Source of the DNA: Bacillota bacterium
Lineage (GTDB): Bacteria > Bacillota_A > Clostridia > Clostridiales > Clostridiaceae
DNA: 6,022 nt
Reading direction: 5' to 3'
Assembly (NCBI GenBank): GCA_021780795.1
Contig: JAJXYA010000390.1
Location: forward strand, 1-6,022
The translations under genes were made by a program, and so were the position numbers. Under the pieces are notes generated by a model. That model made no database searches and had not been told where the DNA came from. It worked only from the letters and a program-made list of their open reading frames with translations. Shown in pieces: positions 1-5,679 of the stretch; within the stretch, counting starts at the first letter, position 1, and the number at the start of each line of letters is the position of its first letter.

Positions 1-99
1 TATAGTATGCCTATTAGGGTAAACAATATAAGTGATTTAAAAAGAAAGCTAATGGCTTCTTTAGATCATAAAAAAATCTGTTATCTAACAATAAAATAA
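1..99 (+). CDS. C-terminal end of an unrecognised protein (partial)
   Basis: Frame 1 is open from the window edge to a TAA at 97-99, giving 32 residues that end in ICYLTIK. The fragment is hydrophilic and basic (KRKL, DHKK) and has no motif I recognise. The start lies outside the window. The case for it being real is the open frame running in from the edge and a weak terminator-like hairpin with a T-run about 35 bases downstream. A frame of this length can be open by chance in AT-rich DNA, so this is a tentative call with no function assigned. Confidence 0.4.
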   Translation, partial: YSMPIRVNNISDLKRKLMASLDHKKICYLTIK

Positions 100-133
100 A
101 GATATAAACTAACACAATCACATATTATTACTC

Positions 134-158
134 ATTCCGAGATTGGGATAGCTTTTTT
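134..158 (+). terminator. Weak candidate rho-independent terminator
   Basis: ATTCC (134-138) can pair with GGGAT (145-149), including one G-U pair, around a 6-base loop. Six T residues follow at 153-158. The stem is only 5 bp and three bases separate it from the T-run, so it would be a poor terminator by itself. Its place just after the partial frame ending at 99 is what makes it plausible. Confidence 0.3.
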
Positions 159-206
159 CTTCATATTTAATTATTGCTTTGAAGAAAATATCTTATCATA
201 TTTTTC

Positions 207-222
207 ATGCAATCGATTGCAT
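207..222. promoter_or_regulatory. LacI/GalR-type operator palindrome
   Basis: ATGCAATCGATTGCAT is a perfect 16-bp palindrome with a central CG. This is the usual form of operators bound by LacI/GalR-family repressors. It overlaps the -35 hexamer of the promoter at 217-245, so a bound repressor would block RNA polymerase from the ABC transporter operon. No LacI-family gene is present in the window, so the cognate regulator would be encoded elsewhere. The palindrome is seen directly; the assignment to a LacI-type protein is by resemblance. Confidence 0.5.
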
Positions 223-245
223 ATTGTATTTAATAAAGGTAAAAT
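217..245 (+). promoter_or_regulatory. Candidate sigma-A promoter of the ABC transporter operon
   Basis: The -35 is TTGCAT (217-222) and the -10 is TAAAAT (240-245), with an ideal 17-bp spacer. Each hexamer matches the consensus at five of six or four of six positions. Transcription would begin near 252, giving a leader of about 135 bases before the ATG at 388. The -35 lies inside the right half of the palindrome at 207-222. No equally good promoter lies closer to the gene: TAGAAT at 361-366 has no -35 and would start the RNA almost at the ribosome binding site. Confidence 0.5.
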
Positions 246-387
246 ATATATTAGTTGTAAATAAAAATATTTTTAATTGCTTTGAGCAAATTAAAGTTTT
301 CTAGAAAAAATAAATCCTGTGAGTGCACTAAAAAAAAGAAAACTTCGAATTAGCTTATTGTAGAATCTATAAATTAAGGGGGTAATT
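246..387 (+). other. Long leader with several small inverted repeats
   Basis: This non-coding stretch lies between the putative promoter and the first permease. It contains three short palindromes: TAAAAATATTTTTA (262-275), TTGCT-TTG-AGCAA (277-289) and TTTTCTAGAAAA (297-308). It also has an 8-bp inverted pair, AAGTTTTC (294-301) with GAAAACTT (338-345). It matches no riboswitch or T-box motif I know. It ends with the ribosome binding site AGGGGG (377-382), five bases before the ATG. Much of the symmetry may simply reflect high AT content. Confidence 0.25.
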
Positions 388-1215
388 ATGGAGACATGCA
401 AGAGAACAATAGGGGTTTATTTGCCTTTTGCTAAAAGTGAAATTCAAAGGGCATTAGCTTATAGAATAAGCTTTTTTGGATACATACTAGGAGATATATT
501 TCAGATAGTAATAGCTTTTTATTTATGGTCTGCAATATTCAATAGCTCATCAAGCTCTACAATCAATGGATTTACAAAAAATGATATGCTGGTATACATT
601 GTTATGAGCTTTATCACTGCTATGACAATAGGTAGTGGCACTGAATGGGTAGTAGCAAATGAAGTTCAAAGTGGAGAAATAGCCATAAATCTAATTCGTC
701 CAATCAATTATAAATTAAGACTAATTTCACAATCTATAGGAAGCATCATGTGGCAATTTATAGCTATTTTTCTTCCAATATGGATTGCCATGATAAGTAT
801 TAGGTATTTTACTCTAGGAGAACTTCCACCACACATATCTACTATAGGAACTTATTTGCTAAGTTTGATATTTAGTTTTATAATTTGGTTTCTTTTCAAC
901 TTTTGCTTTGGACTCATTGCATTTTTTGTTACTTATATATGGGGTCTTAATATGTTCAAAGAAGCTATTGTAAGATTTGTTTCAGGTGCAATAATTCCAA
1001 TTATATTTTTCCCATTGTGGTTTCAGAAATTTCTTGTGCTTTTACCTTTCGGTTCAATAAACTATACACCAGTAATGATTTATTTAAATAAATACACTGC
1101 ATATGAAACCTTAAAAGCATTGGGAATACAGGTATTATGGATTATAATACTATATTTGTTTAGTAAGTTTTTTTGGAGAAAAGCAATGAAGAAGCTCACT
1201 ATTATGGGAGGTTAA
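388..1215 (+). CDS. ABC-2 family transporter permease (COG4587-like, ABC2_membrane_6 type)
   Basis: This 275-residue integral membrane protein is one of two permeases of an ABC exporter. After a short cytoplasmic N-terminus comes the arginine-bearing segment RALAYR, then about six hydrophobic segments near residues 25-51, 67-84, 117-140, 151-184, 196-223 and 245-264. The cytoplasmic stretch NEVQSGEIAINLIRPINYKL is characteristic of this family (formerly DUF990), where a G-E-I/F-x-x-x-L-x-R-P-x-N pattern recurs; the next gene carries the same pattern. The length is normal for the family. The ATG at 388 is chosen because AGGGGG lies five bases upstream. The stop is two bases before the next start, so the two permeases are probably co-translated and form a heterodimer with the ATPase encoded downstream. 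The transported substrate cannot be read from the sequence. Confidence 0.85.
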   Translation: METCKRTIGVYLPFAKSEIQRALAYRISFFGYILGDIFQIVIAFYLWSAIFNSSSSSTINGFTKNDMLVYIVMSFITAMTIGSGTEWVVANEVQSGEIAINLIRPINYKLRLISQSIGSIMWQFIAIFLPIWIAMISIRYFTLGELPPHISTIGTYLLSLIFSFIIWFLFNFCFGLIAFFVTYIWGLNMFKEAIVRFVSGAIIPIIFFPLWFQKFLVLLPFGSINYTPVMIYLNKYTAYETLKALGIQVLWIIILYLFSKFFWRKAMKKLTIMGG

Positions 1216-1217
1216 TT

Positions 1218-2009
1218 ATGGGACGATATTTAAAATTATACGGAAGGTTTACAGCTCAATATCTTAAATTTATGATGCAGTCAAAAGTTAATTTCTTTAT
1301 TGGATTTTTTTGCTTTTTAACGGTGCAGGCATCAGGACTAGCTTTTTTGTACCTTGTTTTTCAGCATATTCCAACCCTCAATGGATGGTCTTTTTATGAA
1401 ATATTATTTATATATGGTTTTGCGCAATTACCTAGAGGTATAGATCATTTATTAACTGATTATATTTGGATTCTCGGAATGAGAGTAATTATAAAAGGTG
1501 AATTTGATAGATATTTACTTAGGCCAATAAATCCACTATTTCACCTCATTTCAGAAAGATTTCAACCCGATGCTTTTGGTGAAATTATAGTTGGAATTGT
1601 AATAACCGCAATTGCAACTAAAAAACTTGGTATGGAAATAACCTTTATAAAAGTTATACTATTTATAGTTTTCATCATTGCTGGAGCAATTATATATACT
1701 TCTATAAAGTTATTTTTTGCCTCCTTAGCCTTTTGGATTAAAAATAGTATGCCTATTATGAATCTTACTTACGCCATGGCAGATTTTGCTAAATACCCAA
1801 ATCAAATTTACTCAAAATTTGTACAGGCTATAATCACTGTAATAATTCCTTTTGCATTTACGGCTTTCATACCTGCCACATATTTTACTGGAGATACCTC
1901 ATTAACGCTCGCTTTATTTGGTACAGTTGGAGCTGCAATTATTAGTTTTACAGTGGCATACTCAACTTGGCTCAGAGGAATAAAAATTTATGAGAGCGCA
2001 GGCAATTAA
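1218..2009 (+). CDS. ABC-2 family transporter permease (COG3694-like, ABC2_membrane_6 type)
   Basis: The second permease of the exporter has 263 residues. It opens with MGRYLKLYGRF, and its hydrophobic segments lie near residues 20-50, 60-80, 115-130, 140-170 and 200-245. The family motif is present as GEFDRYLLRPINPLF, parallel to GEIAINLIRPIN in the preceding gene, which shows that the two permeases are paralogues. The start is set at the ATG at 1218 because GGGAGG (1206-1211) lies six bases before it. An in-frame TTG at 1173 would add 15 residues, but it overlaps the upstream gene and has no good ribosome binding site. The ribosome binding site straddles the end of the first permease gene, whose stop is at 1213-1215. 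The ATPase gene follows after 21 bases. Confidence 0.85.
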   Translation: MGRYLKLYGRFTAQYLKFMMQSKVNFFIGFFCFLTVQASGLAFLYLVFQHIPTLNGWSFYEILFIYGFAQLPRGIDHLLTDYIWILGMRVIIKGEFDRYLLRPINPLFHLISERFQPDAFGEIIVGIVITAIATKKLGMEITFIKVILFIVFIIAGAIIYTSIKLFFASLAFWIKNSMPIMNLTYAMADFAKYPNQIYSKFVQAIITVIIPFAFTAFIPATYFTGDTSLTLALFGTVGAAIISFTVAYSTWLRGIKIYESAGN

Positions 2010-2030
2010 AAAAAGTATAGGAGGACTTTT

Positions 2031-3032
2031 ATGATACATGTAGAAAATCTAACAAAAGAATTTAAATTTAGGAAGAGTCAGCCAGGGCTCAAGGGCGCAG
2101 TTAAAGGCCTTTTCAGCAATGTAACCGAAACAAAAACAGCGGTTAATAATATAAGCTTTGACATTTCACCTGGGGAAATTGTTGGTTATATAGGCTCTAA
2201 TGGTGCAGGAAAATCTACTACAATAAAAATGATGACTGGGATCTTGACACCAACTAGAGGGAGCTGTCTTGTTAATGGAATAGTTCCCTATGAAAAGCGA
2301 ATGGAAAATTCTCAAAATATAGGTGTTGTATTTGGACAAAGAACTCAACTATGGTGGGACTTACCCCTAAGTGAGACCTTTACTATTTTAAGGGACATAT
2401 ACAGGGTTCCAAATAAGGAATTTCAAGATAGAATGGAATTTTTAGAATCTGTATTAGGCTTTAATGAATTTATACATTCTACAGTAAGAACTTTATCTTT
2501 AGGTCAGAGAATGAGAGCAGACCTTGCTGCTGCAATGATTCATAATCCTAAAATATTATTTCTTGATGAGCCATCAATCGGACTTGATGTAGTAGTTAAG
2601 GAGAATATTAGAAAAGCAATAAAACTGATGAATAAAGAGTTTAATACTACAGTATTACTTACTACTCATGATATGGCTGAAATAGAAGAGCTTTGTAATA
2701 GGATTATAATTATAGATAGTGGAGAAAAGATCTATGATGGTGATAAAAAGCAATTTAAAGATAAATACGGATATATGAAAACTATAGAAATGAACATTAC
2801 TAATGAAGAAAAAGCTAAAACATTAGATTATAATGCAATCTTTAATTTAAGTAACGAAGATGTTAATTGGTCAATTAAAGACCAAAAAATTGTTTTAAAT
2901 TATCATAAAGATAAAATTAGTTCCATGCAAATAATATCTTGCACTATGGATAAGCTCGATATTAATGATATTAATATCAGAGAATTACCCATAGAAGACA
3001 TTGTAAAAGGTATATATAAAGGATTGGCATAA
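2031..3032 (+). CDS. ABC transporter ATP-binding protein (COG4586-like exporter ATPase)
   Basis: This 333-residue cytoplasmic ATPase powers the exporter formed with the two preceding permeases. All nucleotide-binding motifs are present. They are Walker A GSNGAGKST (55-63), the Q-loop VVFGQRTQLWWDLP with Gln 103, the signature LSLGQR (155-160), Walker B ILFLDEP with Glu 180 (175-181), the D-loop SIGLD (182-186) and the H-loop His 213. The insertion at residues 14-35 between the first strand and the Walker A region (QPGLKGAVKGLF) and the GQRTQLWWDLP Q-loop are typical of COG4586 ATPases. A C-terminal extension of about 100 residues follows the ATPase core. AGGAGG (2019-2024) lies six bases before the ATG. 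The gene ends the operon and is followed by a terminator. In this family the one characterised case I recall is a viologen exporter of a cyanobacterium; whether that applies here is unknown. Confidence 0.93.
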   Translation: MIHVENLTKEFKFRKSQPGLKGAVKGLFSNVTETKTAVNNISFDISPGEIVGYIGSNGAGKSTTIKMMTGILTPTRGSCLVNGIVPYEKRMENSQNIGVVFGQRTQLWWDLPLSETFTILRDIYRVPNKEFQDRMEFLESVLGFNEFIHSTVRTLSLGQRMRADLAAAMIHNPKILFLDEPSIGLDVVVKENIRKAIKLMNKEFNTTVLLTTHDMAEIEELCNRIIIIDSGEKIYDGDKKQFKDKYGYMKTIEMNITNEEKAKTLDYNAIFNLSNEDVNWSIKDQKIVLNYHKDKISSMQIISCTMDKLDINDINIRELPIEDIVKGIYKGLA

Positions 3033-3090
3033 GTTACCTTACCCTCTGTGCAAATTAAGACACTTATGAATTTATTGAATTGTAATTAGT

Positions 3091-3135
3091 AAACAGAAAT
3101 TGGATGCGTTAGTAGACTATTTCTGTTTGTTTTTT
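3091..3135 (+). terminator. Rho-independent terminator of the ABC transporter operon
   Basis: AAACAGAAAT (3091-3100) pairs perfectly with ATTTCTGTTT (3119-3128) to give a 10-bp stem, extendable by two G-T wobbles. The loop is 18 bases and six T residues follow at 3130-3135. It lies 58 bases after the ATPase stop codon and separates the exporter operon from the regulator-efflux unit. Confidence 0.8.
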
Positions 3136-3216
3136 GTAATAAAAAGACCAGTAATCACATCACCAGCCTTCTCAAATCAAACTTGACAATTTTGGAACAG
3201 AGCTAAATATTTATCA

Positions 3217-3225
3217 TGCTATAAT
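3217..3225 (+). promoter_or_regulatory. Extended -10 promoter for the regulator-efflux unit
   Basis: TGCTATAAT contains a perfect TATAAT (3220-3225) with the upstream TG of an extended -10 element. Transcription would start near 3231-3233, about 25 bases before the GTG start. A perfect TTGACA at 3183-3188 lies 31 bp from this -10, too far to pair with it. Its own possible -10s (TAAATA at 3204, TATTTA at 3208) have spacers of 15 or 19 bp. The AATCGATT palindrome at 3233-3240 falls at the start site. Confidence 0.55.
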
Positions 3226-3257
3226 TATTATAAATCGATTACAAAAGGAGTTAGGGT

Positions 3258-3545
3258 GTGGACTATATAAAGATTATTCAAAATAGTATTGATTATATTG
3301 AAGAAAATTTAAAAGAAGCTTTAACAGTAGATAAAATTGCAGAGGTAACAGGCTTTTCATCTTATCATTATTATCGTTTATTTAATGCTTATGTAGGCAT
3401 GCCTGTAATGCAATATGTTAGAAGGCGAAGAATGCTGCATGGGATTAATGAGCTATTTAACAACGAGAAGCGAATTATAGATGTTGCCCTTGACTATGGG
3501 TTTAATACACACAGTGGCTTTAGCAAGGCCTTCCATAAAAAATAA
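3258..3545 (+). CDS. N-terminal half of the split regulator: AraC DNA-binding domain alone
   Basis: If translation stops at the TAA, this 95-residue product is made. It holds the first helix-turn-helix (about residues 23-42, LTVDKIAEVTGFSSYHYYRLF) and most of the second (about 72-94, RIIDVALDYGFNTHSGFSKAF). It ends before the K-(Y/F)-G-x-S-P-x-x-Y segment and lacks the effector domain. A free AraC domain of about 100 residues can bind DNA in some proteins of the family, but this one loses the end of its last helix. This entry is the alternative reading of the first part of the interrupted gene. The frame is certain; whether the short product is stable or active is not. Confidence 0.5.
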   Translation: MDYIKIIQNSIDYIEENLKEALTVDKIAEVTGFSSYHYYRLFNAYVGMPVMQYVRRRRMLHGINELFNNEKRIIDVALDYGFNTHSGFSKAFHKK

Positions 3546-3647
3546 CGATGTTCTCCAAGTGAATATATATTGAATATAAATGGAAGTGCACTAAAAAAAA
3601 TAGATCTTATACTACTGAAAAAATATAACCTTATGAATGGAGTAGTT

Positions 3648-4163
3648 ATGGATCCTAAGATTATTACAAAGCCTTCCTTTAAGGTTGCAGGCTACAAGTT
3701 TGAAACAAGTCTTGAAAGCCAAAGAAACTCAAGAGAAATTCCTGCCTTTTGGGAAAGGTTTGAAATAGAAGATTGGGAGAGCAGGCTATACAAGGAGGTT
3801 AAACCCTCAATGCATGGTGAATATGCTGTATGCTTTCCTCTAAACATGAAAACAGGCAAGTTTCAATATATGCTTGGAGTAAGCGCAGATAATTATTCTA
3901 AGCCCTCTTCAGGTATTATAGTTGCTGATATAAGAGAGTCAACCTATGCAGTTTTTACTACACCACCTGCACCTTACAAGGACGGAGGATTTGCAAAAGC
4001 TATTCGAGGAACCTGGGATTATATTATGTATGAGTGGTTCCCCCACTCAGGCTATGAAATAGCACCATATATGCCTGACTTTGAGTTTTATGATGAAAGA
4101 TGTCATAGCCCTTCTAATTCAGTAATGGACATATATATACCTATAGTTATAAAAGAGCAATAA
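3648..4163 (+). CDS. C-terminal half of the split regulator: possible free-standing GyrI-like domain protein
   Basis: The frame after the stop codes for a complete GyrI-like small-molecule-binding domain. From the ATG at 3648 it gives 171 residues starting MDPKIITKPSFKVAGYKF, which is the usual size and start of stand-alone members. Family features include the KPSFKVAGYKFET strand, IPAFWERF, FQYMLGVSAD, YAVFTTPP, and the RGTWDYIMYEWFPHSGYE helix leading to the acidic DFEFYDERC strand. Related domains in Rob, BmrR and TipA bind hydrophobic, often cationic drugs. GGAG (3639-3642) lies five bases before this ATG, so re-initiation after the upstream stop is possible. An earlier in-frame TTG at 3570 has no ribosome binding site. 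The downstream transporter's ribosome binding site overlaps the stop at 4161-4163. Independent translation is inferred, not shown. Confidence 0.5.
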   Translation: MDPKIITKPSFKVAGYKFETSLESQRNSREIPAFWERFEIEDWESRLYKEVKPSMHGEYAVCFPLNMKTGKFQYMLGVSADNYSKPSSGIIVADIRESTYAVFTTPPAPYKDGGFAKAIRGTWDYIMYEWFPHSGYEIAPYMPDFEFYDERCHSPSNSVMDIYIPIVIKEQ

Positions 4164-4176
4164 AGGAGATGATTTA

Positions 4177-5391
4177 GTGAATAAGAAAATTTCGCAAACT
4201 GCAATTTATTTGATTTATTCTGGTGCTACTGCCCTTTTCTTCTCCTTGGTTTTTACAGTGAGTCAAGTTTACCGAATTGATACTCTGCACCTAAACCCCT
4301 TCCAGTTGGTGCTTGTAGGAACAGTGCTTGAGACTTCTTGTTTTATATTTGAGGTACCTACTGGGGTCATTGCAGACATGAAAAGCAGAAAGCTATCAAT
4401 TATAATTGGACTTATATTAATAGGTACAGCTTTTATATTGGAAGGTTCTATTCCCATATTTATATCAGTTATTATTAGTCAGCTACTTTGGGGCATAGGC
4501 TATACCTTTACCAGTGGTGCAGATGAAGCTTGGATAGCAGACGAGTTAGGTGAAAAGAACCTGGATTCAATTTATTTAAGAGGGGCTCAAGTGGGACAAC
4601 TATTTTCCTTTGTCGGAATACTTGTAAGTACACTGATAGGCTCTAAAATGATAAAGCTACCTATAATAATTGGTGGAGTACTTTTTATACTGTTTGCAGT
4701 ATTTTTAGTGTTCTTTATGAAGGAAGAGCACTTTACACCTGCTCCTTCAGAGGATAGAAATTCTTGGGCGCAGATGAGACATACCTTTTTAGAAGGAATC
4801 AAATTCATAAGAGGAAAATCAGTGTTAATGCTTATGATGGCCATAGCACTGTTATATGGACTATACAGTGAAGGCTTTGACAGATTATGGACTGCTCACT
4901 TTTTAAGTGATATAGGCTTTCCCATAGCTGCAAATATTAAACCTGTAGTTTGGATTGGAATTATTAATGGAAGTGCGATGCTTATGAGCATGCTGGCAGT
5001 TGAATACATAAAGCGAAGAATGGAGAAGACGGGAGAACTTAAGAGAGTTTGGATATTGACATTAATTAATATATTAATGGTAGTGTCCATGATTTTATTT
5101 GGACTATCACGAAACTTCACTCTTGCTTTATCCGTGTACCTCACCTTCTATATACTAAGAACTATAAATGGTCCAATAATCAGCGCGTGGAGAAACAAGA
5201 ATATAAAGTCTGAGATAAGAGCCACAGTTATTTCAACCTATGGGCAAATGGATGCATTAGGTCAAATAATAGGCGGTCCAATTATTGGATTCATAGCCTT
5301 AAAAACTACAATTCCTACAGCAATAGTAGTATCAGCTATTATTTTGTGCCCTGTAATAGCACTGTTACTCCATGAGTCAAGACCCGAGTAA
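4177..5391 (+). CDS. MFS transporter, probable drug efflux type
   Basis: This 404-residue major facilitator protein has about 12 hydrophobic segments in two groups of six, split by a charged central loop near residues 183-200 (EEHFTPAPSEDRN). Motif A between segments 2 and 3 reads GVIADMKSRK (63-72), fitting G-x-x-x-D-x-x-x-R-K. GADEAWIADE (114-123) after segment 4 recurs in a subgroup of Gram-positive MFS proteins. The length is normal. The GTG start is set by AAGGAG (4163-4168), eight bases upstream and overlapping the regulator's stop codon, which implies translational coupling. Following a GyrI-domain AraC regulator, it most likely exports a toxic small molecule, but the substrate is unknown and assignment to a tet or other named gene is not justified. 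It is probably transcribed from the promoter near 3220. Confidence 0.88.
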   Translation: MNKKISQTAIYLIYSGATALFFSLVFTVSQVYRIDTLHLNPFQLVLVGTVLETSCFIFEVPTGVIADMKSRKLSIIIGLILIGTAFILEGSIPIFISVIISQLLWGIGYTFTSGADEAWIADELGEKNLDSIYLRGAQVGQLFSFVGILVSTLIGSKMIKLPIIIGGVLFILFAVFLVFFMKEEHFTPAPSEDRNSWAQMRHTFLEGIKFIRGKSVLMLMMAIALLYGLYSEGFDRLWTAHFLSDIGFPIAANIKPVVWIGIINGSAMLMSMLAVEYIKRRMEKTGELKRVWILTLINILMVVSMILFGLSRNFTLALSVYLTFYILRTINGPIISAWRNKNIKSEIRATVISTYGQMDALGQIIGGPIIGFIALKTTIPTAIVVSAIILCPVIALLLHESRPE

Positions 5392-5406
5392 GACGGGTCT
5401 TTTGAC
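5376..5406 (+). terminator. Terminator hairpin overlapping the end of the MFS gene
   Basis: AAGACCCG (5379-5386) pairs with CGGGTCTT (5394-5401) to make a GC-rich 8-bp stem with a 7-base loop. The outer GTCAA and TTGAC extend it with a 2-base bulge. The U-tract is short (TTTT, 5400-5403). The left arm encodes the last residues of the transporter, and its TAA stop (5389-5391) lies in the loop. The strong stem makes termination likely despite the short U-tract. Confidence 0.6.
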
Positions 5407-5458
5407 GTATAGGTAAAAATATTTTTTTGTGTCAAGGTATACAACAGAGTCACACAAC

Positions 5459-5635
5459 TTATTTATAAACTTTGAGACGTAGGTTTTCACCATTTCCTCC
5501 ATTTATATTTAAATTAAAATATTCTGACACGCTTATGGACATTTGAAGGTCTAAGTGCTTATGGCTATCAGCATTAATTGTATTTGCCAAATAACTTATG
5601 TGGTCATCGGCACTATATACATATATCTTATCCAA
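5459..5635 (-). pseudogene. Probable fragment of an AraC-family regulator (N-terminal sensing domain only)
   Basis: This minus-strand frame encodes 58 residues, starting L/MDKIYVYSADDHISYLANT and ending NLRLKVYK. The ADSHKHLDLQMSISVSEYFNLNINGG stretch has the spacing of the cupin-like N-terminal domain of some AraC regulators (H-x-H, then alternating hydrophobic residues, then a Gly-rich turn). It stops long before any helix-turn-helix. TTG at 5635 is preferred because AAGGAG (5643-5648 on the minus strand) lies seven bases before it. An ATG at 5671 would add 12 residues but has no clear ribosome binding site. I see no AraC-like continuation in other frames downstream. It is either a truncated remnant or an unrelated small protein; the family match is by eye. 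Confidence 0.4.
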
Positions 5636-5653
5636 ATTATCACTCCTTACGCT

Positions 5654-5679
5654 TTTATAAAGCTCCATCATCTTGTCAA
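5654..5679 (-). promoter_or_regulatory. Possible promoter for the minus-strand AraC-like fragment
   Basis: On the minus strand there is a perfect TTGACA (5679-5674) and a TATAAA (5659-5654). The spacer is only 14 bp, which is short for sigma-A. If used, transcription would begin just upstream of the AAGGAG that precedes the TTG start. That would agree with TTG at 5635 rather than ATG at 5671 as the start. Confidence 0.25.

Larger units (their letters stand above)
3258..4163 (+). pseudogene. AraC-family regulator with GyrI-like effector domain, interrupted by an in-frame stop
   Basis: One reading frame of 301 codons before the final stop encodes a Rob-type regulator: an N-terminal AraC DNA-binding domain joined to a C-terminal GyrI-like ligand-binding domain. 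That is the normal size for this architecture. Codon 96 is TAA (3543-3545), and it falls in the strongly conserved motif after the second helix-turn-helix, where AraC proteins read K-(Y/F)-G-x-S-P-x-x-Y. Here the sequence is HKK-stop-R-C-S-P-S-E-Y, so both the aromatic residue and the following glycine are changed, while the frame is kept on both sides. GTG at 3258 is chosen because AAAGGAG (3244-3250) lies seven bases upstream. Other genes here end in TAA, so code reassignment is not the explanation. A recent nonsense change, a sequencing error or stop-codon readthrough are all possible. The gene precedes an MFS transporter by 13 bases, and GyrI-domain regulators often govern drug efflux. Confidence 0.8.

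Noticed and set aside
2..16. A 15-base exact repeat, ATAGTATGCCTATTA, at 2-16 and 1744-1758, coding Ser-Met-Pro-Ile in both.
   Set aside because: The flanking protein sequences do not resemble each other, and one such match in 6 kb of AT-rich DNA is close to chance expectation.
322..337. A 16-base exact repeat, AGTGCACT followed by eight A, at 322-337 and 3585-3600.
   Set aside because: Half of it is a poly-A run and the second copy lies inside a coding frame, so a shared regulatory role is unlikely.
1173..1217. A 15-codon N-terminal extension of the second permease from a TTG at 1173.
   Set aside because: It overlaps the first permease and lacks a good ribosome binding site. GGGAGG at the right distance marks the ATG at 1218.
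2166..2348. A 60-residue minus-strand frame opposite the ATPase gene.
   Set aside because: It is opposite the Walker A and Q-loop coding region, has no family resemblance and is a coding shadow.
3570..3647. TTG at 3570 as the start of the protein following the internal stop.
   Set aside because: It has no ribosome binding site, and the residues from here to 3647 are the linker of the full-length regulator, not the start of a domain.
5406..5435. Minus-strand promoter-like pair TTGACA (5435-5430) and TATACG (5411-5406), spacer 18 bp, pointing antisense into the MFS gene.
   Set aside because: The -10 matches only four of six positions, and the RNA would run straight through the hairpin at 5376-5406. 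No gene lies in that direction.
4269..5453. Minus-strand open frames of 60-85 residues opposite the MFS gene.
   Set aside because: They lie inside a well-supported transporter gene, have no ribosome binding sites of note and resemble no protein family. They are shadows of its codon usage.
5427..5457. Hairpin TTGTGT (5427-5432) with ACACAA (5452-5457) as a second terminator.
   Set aside because: The T-run precedes the stem on the plus strand and appears as A on the minus strand, so it cannot end a transcript in either direction.
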